Below, one piece after another: positions 33,013 to 42,100 of a DNA stretch of 64,000 nt; within the stretch, counting starts at the first letter, position 1; the number at the start of each line of letters is the position of its first letter. The position numbers and the translations under genes were made by a program. The notes under the pieces were generated by a model. The model made no database searches, was not told the origin of the DNA, and saw nothing but the letters and a program-made list of their open reading frames with translations. Origin of the DNA: an uncultured Blautia sp. (GTDB taxonomy: Bacteria; Bacillota; Clostridia; Lachnospirales; Lachnospiraceae); contig NZ_CALFLA010000041.1 in the NCBI RefSeq assembly GCF_937880195.1, positions 87,852-151,851 of the forward strand. The letters are read 5' to 3'.

Positions 33013-33630
33013 TTACAGCCAGTCCCCTGGTTTTTCCGAATCATAATCAAACACAAATCGGTCATAGGCATTGATTACATGAGTATCCTGAAACCGGTCG
33101 TAGCGTTTATGATTTCTTCCATAAGACATATGCACATGACCATGGAGGAAAAATTTAGGTTTATATTTTTCCATTAGCTTCAAAAAAACTTTAAATCCCT
33201 GATGGGGAAGATCCCTGCCGTCATTAAGCTGATAGGCTGGCGCATGTGTCACCAGAATATCAAACCCTCTTCTCCAGAAAATTTTAGGAAGCAGTTTAAA
33301 AACCCGTCTTTTCATTTCTCCTTCTGTAAACTGGTAATTTCCCGGCTTATAGCGCATAGAACCTCCAAGTCCCAGAATACGCACCCCTTCGTGGACATAT
33401 ATCTTATCGTCAATACAGATGCAGCCGTCCGGGGGAATATTTTCGTATTTATCATCATGATTTCCATGTACATAAAGAACAGGCGCAGAGGTAAAAGTGG
33501 CAAGAAACGACAGGTATCTGGGATCCAGATCCCCGCAGGAAATAATAAGGTCGATTCCCTCCAGCTTGCTTTTTTCAAAAAAATCCCACAGATACTTAGA
33601 TTCCTCATCTGCGATAGCAAGTATTTTCAT
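33013..33630 (-). CDS. Calcineurin-like metallophosphoesterase
   Basis: A 205-residue phosphoesterase of the calcineurin-like fold, cytoplasmic. Metal-binding motifs seen: SCGDLDP (GD-x-x), YVHGNHDD (GNHD), LVTHAPAYQ and LHGHVH. The first motif, usually D-x-H, reads ADEES, so Glu takes the place of His. Other members in Firmicutes share this as far as I recall, so it may still bind metal. It begins 18 bases after the ParB-like/BMP fusion gene, so the two are probably one operon and may share a signal or substrate. Confidence 0.85.
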   Translation of the reverse strand: MKILAIADEESKYLWDFFEKSKLEGIDLIISCGDLDPRYLSFLATFTSAPVLYVHGNHDDKYENIPPDGCICIDDKIYVHEGVRILGLGGSMRYKPGNYQFTEGEMKRRVFKLLPKIFWRRGFDILVTHAPAYQLNDGRDLPHQGFKVFLKLMEKYKPKFFLHGHVHMSYGRNHKRYDRFQDTHVINAYDRFVFDYDSEKPGDWL

Positions 33631-33648
33631 ATTATATTTTTCCTTCCG

Positions 33649-35556
33649 TTAATTCTCTACCCCCTGCTGCATGGTAACAGGCTTTGCCTGTTCATTCAGT
33701 TCCCAGGTTTTTGGGATCGTACCTACCACATTTTTTGCCAGCCAGTTCATGGTAATGATCTCCTCCGGTGAAAGGCTTCCCTCTGGATCCTCCCTTACAA
33801 TTCCCTCCTGAGAATAAAGGACTCCGGAAAACGGATTAAACTCTCCTCTTCTTATGGTTTCCTTTAAAAGCTCTACAAGGCGCTTTGTACCTATCGGAAG
33901 ACTTTTAGATACGATTACGTCCACCACATCTGAGGACATTCCCCACCAGTAATTGATGGCCTTTTTAGAGGCGCCGCTGTCGTCATACTTCCAGTTGCCG
34001 TTCATCACTGTCCTGATCAGCTCTTCATAGAATTTTCCCCAGTGCCACAAAGGCATGGCAAGATTATGAGGAACACCCTCCTGGATCCGGTATAATCCAA
34101 AATACCTAGACGCATCTTCCGGGATCACCATATCGCGGCCAGAGACAATAGAAACGCCTTTCTGACAGATACGGTCCATAACCTTTCCCAGATCATCATC
34201 TTTCAGTGTGGACCATTCCAGGTAAACCTGAGCCCGGGGATTCGTCATTGCAGCTCCCAGAGCAAAGGCGTTGATATTTGCAATGGTTCCGAAAATAGGA
34301 TAGTCGGCAATATAAGCCAGTTTTCCGTTTTCAGACAAAGCCCCTGCAATAGCTCCCATAAGGAATTTTGCCTCGTGCATCCGGGCATAATAGGTACGTA
34401 TGTAGCGGTGAGAAGTATTTAAGGAGCAGTTCAGAATCCGTACGTCAGGATTTGCAATAGCCATCTTTACACTGGCCTGCACAAAGGCAGGCGTTGTGGT
34501 AAAGATCATATTGCAGCCCTTATCCACAGCATCCTGTATTGCTTTTTCTACAAGCTCTGGCACAAGATTTTCGTAGCATATTGTAGTTACCTCGTCGGGG
34601 AAGGTCTGCTCCAGGTGAAGGCGTCCCAGCTCATGTGCATAAGTCCAGGCAGAAGCTCCCGGCGTTTTTGCATAAAGAAAAGCAATCTTCAGTTTTTTGG
34701 AACCAGTAAGTATTCTGGAAATCAGAGGCTTTTTGATTTCCCGCGTAGGATCCATTTTCAGATCAATCTCATTTTCATGCTCCAGGAGCTTAAACTCCTC
34801 CCAGCTTTTGTTTACAAGGGTTTTCAGCTCCGCTACTGTCTTATGACAGATCACGTCATAGCCGTAAACTGTAAGAAAAGCAAGAAAAGCGTCACCTGGG
34901 GTTATGGAAAGCTTCTTTCCTCCTGAAGCCTCAAATTCCAAAGTAAATCTTGCATAAATAGAACTAAACGTCAGTTTATCTTCATCGCTCCACGGCTCCT
35001 TAGGTTCTTTTCCTATAAGCTTCTGAAGTTTTGCAAAGCTGCCCAGTCTGGTAAACCACACATAATTCACCTTAGAAAGATCGTAAAAGTCAAGAAATTC
35101 GTAATAAATCCTGTTCTCTTTTTCTTCTGTCCTTGGAGGAATAATGCGGGTCACATAACCAGGAACAGAAACTGCGTCATAATATTTCAATACACTGACT
35201 CTTTTATTGCCTTCCTCTACGTAGAATTTATTCATATACTCATATGCCTTAATAGGATCGCGGATCCCTTCATTAATGTGACTGTTTCCAAGGCGATCCC
35301 ATTTATAGGCAAACTCTGTATTTTCACGAAGGATCGGCATAAAATTTCCTGCAAAGGCGCTGCTTCTTCCCTCTGTCTTTGTTCCTGCGATCTGCTCTAT
35401 GGGAATCTGCACCAGTCCCAGAGGTACTTCAGAGCAGGATCCCCTGGGCGGCAGAATCTCGTCCAGCACCTGAAGAGTGGGACGTTCCCCTCTCATCAAT
35501 CTTGCCTGATAATCTTTTTTTCCAAGTTTATACGCTTTATTATATTCTTCCAGCAT
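33649..35556 (-). CDS. ParB-like / BMP-type periplasmic-binding-fold fusion, cytoplasmic
   Basis: A 635-residue protein with an unusual build. About residues 45-140 look like the ParB/sulfiredoxin fold: LVQIPIEQIAGTKTEGR, NFMPI and FYVEEGNKRVSVLKYYDA. A helical linker follows (about 150-285). From about 288 to 560 it matches the BMP (PnrA-like) family of nucleoside-binding lipoproteins: LKIAFLYAKTPGASAWTYAHE, GCNMIFTTTPAFVQASVKMA, EAKFLMGAIAGALSENGKLAYIAD and INAFALGAAMTNP. There is no signal peptide, lipobox or membrane segment, so the binding domain should be in the cytoplasm. Many databases would call it an ABC substrate-binding protein, but no permease or ATPase is near. A ligand-sensing or DNA/nucleotide-related role is an inference. 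It has a good promoter carrying a perfect palindrome and is followed by a phosphoesterase. Confidence 0.8.
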   Translation of the reverse strand: MLEEYNKAYKLGKKDYQARLMRGERPTLQVLDEILPPRGSCSEVPLGLVQIPIEQIAGTKTEGRSSAFAGNFMPILRENTEFAYKWDRLGNSHINEGIRDPIKAYEYMNKFYVEEGNKRVSVLKYYDAVSVPGYVTRIIPPRTEEKENRIYYEFLDFYDLSKVNYVWFTRLGSFAKLQKLIGKEPKEPWSDEDKLTFSSIYARFTLEFEASGGKKLSITPGDAFLAFLTVYGYDVICHKTVAELKTLVNKSWEEFKLLEHENEIDLKMDPTREIKKPLISRILTGSKKLKIAFLYAKTPGASAWTYAHELGRLHLEQTFPDEVTTICYENLVPELVEKAIQDAVDKGCNMIFTTTPAFVQASVKMAIANPDVRILNCSLNTSHRYIRTYYARMHEAKFLMGAIAGALSENGKLAYIADYPIFGTIANINAFALGAAMTNPRAQVYLEWSTLKDDDLGKVMDRICQKGVSIVSGRDMVIPEDASRYFGLYRIQEGVPHNLAMPLWHWGKFYEELIRTVMNGNWKYDDSGASKKAINYWWGMSSDVVDVIVSKSLPIGTKRLVELLKETIRRGEFNPFSGVLYSQEGIVREDPEGSLSPEEIITMNWLAKNVVGTIPKTWELNEQAKPVTMQQGVEN

Positions 35557-35606
35557 TTTCTCTCATCCTCCAATGAATTTCTAATACTGTGATTCTTTTT
35601 TCATTT

Positions 35607-35635
35607 ATGATACTCCAGAGTATTTTTTTCCGCAA
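35607..35635 (-). promoter_or_regulatory. Promoter of the BMP-fusion operon with internal palindrome
   Basis: On the minus strand TTGCGG (35630-35635), 17-base spacer, TATCAT (35607-35612). The palindrome ATACTC-TG-GAGTAT (35610-35623) fills most of the spacer and overlaps the -10 box, a standard repressor position. Confidence 0.55.
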
Positions 35636-35713
35636 GAAGAAAAACATCAAAAAAATGCAGTTTCATCCATGCATTATGACGGAAGCGGCACATATCCGAT
35701 CCTAAATTTTTTC

Positions 35714-35742
35714 TTGCTAAATGCTTCCGTTTACGCTATTCT
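35714..35742 (+). promoter_or_regulatory. Likely promoter of the DUF362 gene
   Basis: TTGCTA (35714-35719), 17-base spacer, TATTCT (35737-35742), 29 bases before the start. Confidence 0.5.
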
Positions 35743-35771
35743 TTTATTAAGATCATAAAGGAGGAGTATTC

Positions 35772-36881
35772 ATGGAAAAAGCAAAAGTTTATTACACCAG
35801 CATGAGAACCGGATTTAATTGCGGTCTTCTCGACAAGCTGAAAAAACTGATTAAAAAAGCAGGTATTGGAACGATTGATTTTGACGGAAAATATACGGCA
35901 ATCAAAATCCATTTCGGAGAGCCGGGCAATCTTGCATTCTTACGTCCCAACTATGCCAAGGCAGTTGCAGACGTAGTAAAGGAATTGGGCGGCAGACCTT
36001 TCCTAACTGACTGCAACACGCTTTATGTAGGCGGCCGTAAAAACGCCCTGGATCATCTGGACAGTGCCTATACCAACGGCTTTTCTCCATTTTCCACAGG
36101 CTGCCATGTGCTGATCGCAGACGGTCTGAAGGGAACTGACGAGGTATACGTTCCTGTAGAAGGCGGAGAATATGTAAAAGAAGCCAAGATCGGACGGGCA
36201 GTTATGGACGCGGACGTATTTATTTCTCTTGCCCACTTCAAAGGACATGAGGCAACCGGTTTTGGCGGCGCTATGAAAAACATTGGAATGGGCTGCGGTT
36301 CCCGGGCAGGCAAAATGGAAATGCACAGCGCCGGCAAGCCTCATATCGATCAAGACCTCTGCATCGGATGTCATCGCTGCGAAAAAATCTGCGCTCACGG
36401 CGCTCCAGAATTTACTGATAACAAAGCGTCTATCAACCATGACAAATGCGTAGGCTGCGGAAGATGTATCGGCGTCTGTCCTAAGGATGCTGTTCTTGCT
36501 GCCTCTGACGAATCAAACGATATCCTGAACTGCAAGATCGCAGAATATACCAAGGCAGTTGTAGACGGCCGTCCTGCATTTTATATCAATCTTGTTATTG
36601 ATGTTTCTCCTTATTGCGACTGTCACGCAGAAAACGACGCCGCTATCGTCCCAGACGTAGGCTTCTTTGCCTCCTTTGATCCGGTAGCCCTTGATATCGC
36701 ATGCGCTGACGCTGTAAACGCACAGCCTATGATCTCCAATACTTTCCTGTCTGAATCCGATCATGAAGGCCACGATCATTTCGGCGCCATGTTCCCTACA
36801 ACAGACTGGACTTCCTGTATTGAACACGCCAAGAAGCTTGGACTTGGTACAGACCAGTATGAACTGATCGAAGTAAAATAA
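35772..36881 (+). CDS. DUF362 protein with two 4Fe-4S clusters
   Basis: A 369-residue cytoplasmic iron-sulfur protein. The DUF362 domain fills the N-terminal half (AIKIHFGEPGNLAFLRPNYAKAV, FLTDCNTLY, DADVFISLAHFKGHEATGFGGAMKNIGMGC) and resumes after a ferredoxin insert at about 190-240 with CIGCHRCEKIC and CVGCGRCIGVCPKDAV. Start follows GGAGG. Related proteins occur widely in anaerobes; their substrate is not established, though electron transfer is likely. Single-gene unit between two minus-strand operons. Confidence 0.88.
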   Translation: MEKAKVYYTSMRTGFNCGLLDKLKKLIKKAGIGTIDFDGKYTAIKIHFGEPGNLAFLRPNYAKAVADVVKELGGRPFLTDCNTLYVGGRKNALDHLDSAYTNGFSPFSTGCHVLIADGLKGTDEVYVPVEGGEYVKEAKIGRAVMDADVFISLAHFKGHEATGFGGAMKNIGMGCGSRAGKMEMHSAGKPHIDQDLCIGCHRCEKICAHGAPEFTDNKASINHDKCVGCGRCIGVCPKDAVLAASDESNDILNCKIAEYTKAVVDGRPAFYINLVIDVSPYCDCHAENDAAIVPDVGFFASFDPVALDIACADAVNAQPMISNTFLSESDHEGHDHFGAMFPTTDWTSCIEHAKKLGLGTDQYELIEVK

Positions 36882-36911
36882 GCAAGAACCCCTTTTTTGC
36901 TATTCAGTCAA

Positions 36912-36958
36912 AAACCGCAGGTAGGAATCCTTCTCACTGGAATCCCTCCTGCGGTTTC
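36912..36958. terminator. Bidirectional terminator between DUF362 and ilvA
   Basis: AAACCGCAGG pairs with CCTGCGGTTT (36912-36921 and 36948-36957) with further inner pairing GGAATCC/GGAATCC-type arms. A and T runs are on the outer flanks. Confidence 0.8.
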
Positions 36959-36982
36959 TTATATATCGTTCCTATTTCTGGA

Positions 36983-38194
36983 TCAAAGGCTGGCCCGGAT
37001 CACTCTCGGCTTGCAGCCTGCATCCTCCAACGCTTTGACAATCTGGTTTTTATGATCTGTTCCAAAGGCCTCCATAGTTACCTTCAGCTCCACTGCCGCG
37101 TTACGATTCGTGGTAACAAACTGGTTATGATCCAGCTTAATAACATTTCCTTGATTCTGAGCAATAATAGAAGCTACTCGAACCAGTTCACCTGCTTTAT
37201 CAGGAATCAGTACAGATACCGTGAAAATACGGTCTCTCTGGATCAGACCATGCTGTACTACAGAAGACATGGTGATCACATCCATATTTCCACCGCTTAA
37301 AATAGAAACCACTTTCTTTCCTGTAAAGTCCAGATGGCGAAGAGCCGCCACGGTCAAAAGACCGGAATTTTCCACGATCATCTTATGATTTTCTACCATA
37401 TCAAGAAAGGCCATGATCAGTTCGTCATCCTCAATGGTAATGATTCCATCCAGGTTTTCTTTAATATATGGAAAGATTTTCTCTCCTGGAGTCTGCACTG
37501 CCGTACCGTCTGCAATGGTATTTACATGGGAGATCGTAACAATCTCTCCTTTTTCCAGAGAAGCCTTCATACAGGCTGCCCCTGCAGGTTCCACACCAAT
37601 TACTTTAATGTGAGGATTTAAAAGTTTAGCAAGGGTAGAAACGCCTGTTGCAAGTCCCCCTCCTCCAATAGGAACAAGAATATAATCTACAAGAGGAAGC
37701 TCCTGGATGATCTCCATGGCAATGGTTCCCTGTCCTGTAGCCACTGCAGGATCATCAAAGGGATGGATAAATGTATAGCCTTCCTGCTGGGCAAGTTCCA
37801 ACGCATAGGCGCAGGCTTCATCATAAACGTCACCTTTGAGAATCACCTCAGCTCCATAGCTCTTTGTTCTTTCTACCTTTATGAGAGGCGTTGTTGTAGG
37901 CATAACGATCACAGCTTTTACGCCGAATTTGTGCGCTGCATATGCCACTCCCTGAGCATGGTTTCCGGCAGATGCAGTGATCAATCCTTTTTCCCTTTCC
38001 TCTGGAGAAAGGGTGCTGATTTTATAATAAGCGCCTCGTACCTTATAGGCTCCTGTTCGCTGCATATTTTCCGGTTTCAGGAACACACGGTTTCCTGTAA
38101 GTTCAGAAAAATAACTGCTTTTGATCAGTTTTGTTTCCTGTGTAACTTGTTTGACAATTTCTGACGCTTCTTCAAAGCTCTCCAATGTAAGCAT
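36983..38194 (-). CDS. ilvA: Threonine ammonia-lyase with C-terminal ACT domain
   Basis: PLP enzyme that deaminates threonine to 2-oxobutanoate, feeding isoleucine synthesis or propionate fermentation. 403 residues; start at 38194 follows GGAGG. PLP lysine in RTGAYKVRGAYYKI, ITASAGNHAQGVAYAA, the phosphate-binding GGGGLATG loop, and SGGN near the end of the catalytic domain. An ACT domain (about 325-400) suggests amino-acid regulation. One ACT domain and this length fit the short TdcB/IlvA-type, so both biosynthetic and degradative roles are possible. It lies 25 bases downstream of ftsY. Confidence 0.9.
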   Translation of the reverse strand: MLTLESFEEASEIVKQVTQETKLIKSSYFSELTGNRVFLKPENMQRTGAYKVRGAYYKISTLSPEEREKGLITASAGNHAQGVAYAAHKFGVKAVIVMPTTTPLIKVERTKSYGAEVILKGDVYDEACAYALELAQQEGYTFIHPFDDPAVATGQGTIAMEIIQELPLVDYILVPIGGGGLATGVSTLAKLLNPHIKVIGVEPAGAACMKASLEKGEIVTISHVNTIADGTAVQTPGEKIFPYIKENLDGIITIEDDELIMAFLDMVENHKMIVENSGLLTVAALRHLDFTGKKVVSILSGGNMDVITMSSVVQHGLIQRDRIFTVSVLIPDKAGELVRVASIIAQNQGNVIKLDHNQFVTTNRNAAVELKVTMEAFGTDHKNQIVKALEDAGCKPRVIRASL

Positions 38195-38219
38195 AATTTT
38201 TTCCTCCTCGCTGTTTCTG

Positions 38220-39164
38220 TCAGTCTGCAGCATTATCTTTTATATCAAACAATGCGTTTACAAAAGCGTCTGCATCGAATTTCTGCAGATCGTCAATGCT
38301 TTCTCCTACTCCAATATATTTTACCGGAATATCAAGCTCGGACTGAATTGCAACAGCAATGCCGCCCTTAGCTGTGCCGTCAAGCTTCGTCAGAATAATG
38401 CCTGTCACGTTTGCAACTTCCGCAAACTGTTTTGCCTGGGCAAGGGCGTTCTGTCCGGTTGTACCGTCAAGAACTACCAGAGTTTCCAGATATGCTTCCG
38501 GATATTCTCTCTCTAAAATACGATAGATTTTGCGCAGTTCCTCCATAAGATTTTTTTTGTTATGGAGACGTCCAGCCGTATCACAGAGAAGTACGTCGGC
38601 ATTTCTTGCCTTGGCAGCAGCTACTGCGTCGTAAACGATAGACGCCGGATCAGCGCCTGCCTGTCCTCCAATGATCTCCACTCCGGCTCTGTCCGCCCAC
38701 TGCGCAAGCTGTTCTCCTGCTGCCGCGCGAAAAGTATCTGCTGCCGCCAGAATTACCTTTTTGCCCTGATCCTTAAGCTTACCGGCAAGTTTTCCAACAG
38801 AAGTAGTTTTTCCTACTCCATTGACTCCAATCACAAGGACTACGGATTTACGGTCTTCAAAAGCATACTCCGTACTGTCTACACGCATCTGCTCTTTGAT
38901 ACTGTCGATCAAAAGCTGCTTGCATTCCAGCGGATTTTTGATATGCTTTTCTGATACCTGTTTTCTCAGATTTTCAAGAATGGCGGATGTGGCGTTAATA
39001 CCAATATCTCCCATTACAAGTATTTCCTCCAGCTCCTCATAGAAGTCTTCGTCAATGCTGGAATATCCGCTGAAAATAGAGTCAAAGCCTGCCACAATAT
39101 TATCTCTTGTCTTTGCAAGACCACTGACAAGCCGTTTAAAAAATCCCTTTTTTTCTTCTGCCAT
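38220..39164 (-). CDS. ftsY: Signal recognition particle receptor FtsY
   Basis: SRP receptor GTPase at the membrane. 314 residues with a short N-terminal region (KRLVSGLAKTRDNIV amphipathic helix) and no long acidic A domain. GTPase motifs: GVNGVGKTTSVGKLAGKL, AADTFRAAAGEQL, DTAGRLHNKKNLMEEL, TKLDGTAKGG and a closing YIGVGESIDDLQKFDADAFV. Follows smc by 13 bases. Confidence 0.98.
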   Translation of the reverse strand: MAEEKKGFFKRLVSGLAKTRDNIVAGFDSIFSGYSSIDEDFYEELEEILVMGDIGINATSAILENLRKQVSEKHIKNPLECKQLLIDSIKEQMRVDSTEYAFEDRKSVVLVIGVNGVGKTTSVGKLAGKLKDQGKKVILAAADTFRAAAGEQLAQWADRAGVEIIGGQAGADPASIVYDAVAAAKARNADVLLCDTAGRLHNKKNLMEELRKIYRILEREYPEAYLETLVVLDGTTGQNALAQAKQFAEVANVTGIILTKLDGTAKGGIAVAIQSELDIPVKYIGVGESIDDLQKFDADAFVNALFDIKDNAAD

Positions 39165-39177
39165 GCTCGTGCCTCCT

Positions 39178-42100
39178 TTATTTGCTTAACTGATTTTCTA
39201 CCAGATCCACGGAAACCAAGGTGGAAACTCCCTTTTCCTGCATAGTGATACCATACAGTCTGTCTGCCGCATTCATGGTTCCGCGTCTGTGTGTAATAAT
39301 AATAAACTGTGTATTTTTTGTCAGCTTCTGAAGATAAGATGCAAATCTTCCTACGTTAGAATCGTCCAGCGCCGCCTCAATCTCGTCAAGAAGACAGAAG
39401 GGCGATGGTTTCAGATTCTGAATAGCAAACAAAAGGGCAATGGCTGTCAGCGCTTTTTCCCCTCCGGAGAGCTGCATCATATTCTGAAGTTTTTTTCCAG
39501 GAGGCTGGGAAATGATCTTAATTCCAGCTTCCAGAATATCTTCCTCCTCCGAAAGCTCAAGAGTACCTTTTCCGCCTCCAAAAAGCTCTTTAAAAGCCTT
39601 ATCAAACTCTCTTTGTATATCATGGAACTTTTCTGCAAACTGTTTTCGCATTCCTTCGTCAAGTTCCTGAATGATCCCTTCCAGAGTTTTTTCCGCCTCA
39701 ACAAGATCCTCATACTGACCTGACAGGAAGGTATGACGCTCCAGAAGATTCTTGTAATCTTCAATAGCGTTCACATTAACTGAACCAAGTCTTCTGATCT
39801 CATCCTTAATCCTGGAAACGTCTTTTTTCATCTCCTGACGGTCAGTAAATTCTTCCTTTCTGTAAGACAAGGCGTTGTTTGGCGTAATCTCATACTCCTC
39901 CCACATATAGGAAATCTGAGCTTCTCTTTGCTCCTCCACCTTCTCAACCTGACTTTTCAGACGGAAACATTCCTTGTCCAGAAGAGACGTTCTTTCAGAA
40001 AGCTGATCCCTCTTTTCAAAAAAGGCCTTATGACTTGTAGTTTTTTCTTCTTTTGCCGCCTGTTTTTCCTCCCGTTTTTTCAGAAGTTCTTCTTCCAGAA
40101 CAGCGCATTGCTCTACTGCCTCTTTTAAATTCTGGATTCCCTGTTCCTTTTTATCTGTTTCCTCTCTGCTTGATTTCAGACTTTCTTCCAGCTCCCGGCT
40201 TTCTTTTGTAAAGGCTTCCATTTCTCCAAATAGACGGATCAGATTTTCCTGAAGAAAATGCTCCTGCTGGGAAAGAGCCGCCTCATCAAGACGCAGCTTT
40301 TCCAGTTCCTTTTGTTTGGAGGCTTCTTCCATTCTACGCTCTTCCAGTTCCTTCTGTTTTGTTTCAATGAAGGTTTCCAGTTCTTTTTCATCTCGCTGAG
40401 ATTCTTCTAATTCTTTTGCAATATTAGAATGATCGGCTCTGATCTCTCCTGCCTGACGGCGAAGCTCCTCCTTTTCACGATCAATCTCACCGTAGCTTTT
40501 CTGGATGTCTTTTTCTTTCTCCTCAAGCTGTTCCAGATTCATTCTGGCCGTATTCTGATCTACATACTGCTGACGGAGTTTTTCCTGGAAGTCTGCAATG
40601 GTGTCCCGAAGCACATTTCTCCTGCTTCGATTGTCCCCGATAGCTGTCTGCATTTCAAGAAAATCTTTTTTTAACAGCTCCACACTGCGTTCCAGTTCCT
40701 CGATTTCTCTTCGCCTTCCCAGAAGATTGCTGTTATTTTTAAAGGCTCCTCCTGTCATGGAGCCTCCCGGACTTAAGGATTCTCCCTCTATTGTTACCAT
40801 ACGCAGGCTGTGCCTATATTTCCGTCCAATGGCAATGGCGTGATCAATATGATCCACCACAAGCACTCTTCCAAGAAGATACTGTACTAGACCGCTGTAT
40901 TCCGAATCCGCATGGACAAGGGTATCTGCTGTACCAATAACGCCTTCCTCCTTTAGGACTTCTCTTTGAGAAATCCCGCCTCGTCCGTTCATATTGGAAA
41001 GGGGTAGGAAGGTAGCTCGTCCAAAACGGTTTTTCTTAAGAAAACCGATCATCCGTTTTGCCGTCTGTTCATTGTCAGTAACAATATTCTGGATACTTCC
41101 TCCAAGGGCTGTCTCAATAGCTACCTCATAATCCTTCTGTACGTGGATAATATCTGCCACAACGCCTTTGATCCCCGGCTCCCGGCTTTTTTGTTCCATG
41201 ACTCTGCGGATGCTGTTTCCGTAACCGTCGTACCGTTCTGTAATATTTTTAAGAGATTCCAGACGGGACGCCTCTCTGTGGTATGCAGACTGGCCTGTTT
41301 CCATCTGACGGTTCTGTTCCTTTAGCTTTTCCTGAAGACTTTGGATCTCATTGTCAAGACGGATACATTCCTCATTCATGGAATCAATGGAATGGGTTAC
41401 GCTTTCATACCTAGCCGTCGCCTTTTTCTTCTCTGACGCAAGTCCTTCCTCCTCTGTTTTTAAATGGAGGATCCTCTGACTGACAGCCGCCTTACGGATA
41501 TCAAGCTGTTCCATCATTGCGTCAAAGCGCTGCGCCTTACCTTTTGTAGTGGCACGGCTGTTCAGGATCTCTATGATCTCGTTTTTTCCCTCTTCCACAG
41601 AAGCGGAACACTCCGCCGCCTCAGCCTGAATGGTTTCCAGACGCTGGTTTTCTTCTCTGATCTTCTGGCGCTGTTCCTTCAATCTGCCCTGAAGCTCTTC
41701 TTTTTCTTCGCTGATCTTCTGTTTTTCTTCTTCCCGCTTTTTCAGCTCCTCCTTCAAAATTCTCAGTCGATTCCTATAATGGTCACTATTCTGTTTTCCG
41801 GCAAGGATCTGTTCCTCTAGAATCTTAATCTGTCCTTCATACTGCTGTTTGGTAAGGGCGTTCTGCTGCTGTCTCTCTTTTATCTGGTCAAGATATGTAT
41901 TCAGCTCTTCCAGTTCCTGTTCCAGCCGCTCATATTCTACTTTTGTCTGTTGGTAAGCTTCCTGGGTTTCTTCCAATTCGCCTTTTGCATGATGAAGCTT
42001 CTCTTCCAGGTCTTTCAGAACGCCGCCCATATATTCATAATCCAGAAGAAAAAGATTTACATCAAGTTCTCTAAGCTCATCCCTTTTTGCAAGGTAGATC

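Noticed and set aside
33649..35556. Calling the BMP fusion an ABC-transporter binding protein
   Set aside because: It lacks a signal peptide or lipobox and there is no permease or ATPase beside it, so a transport role is not supported.
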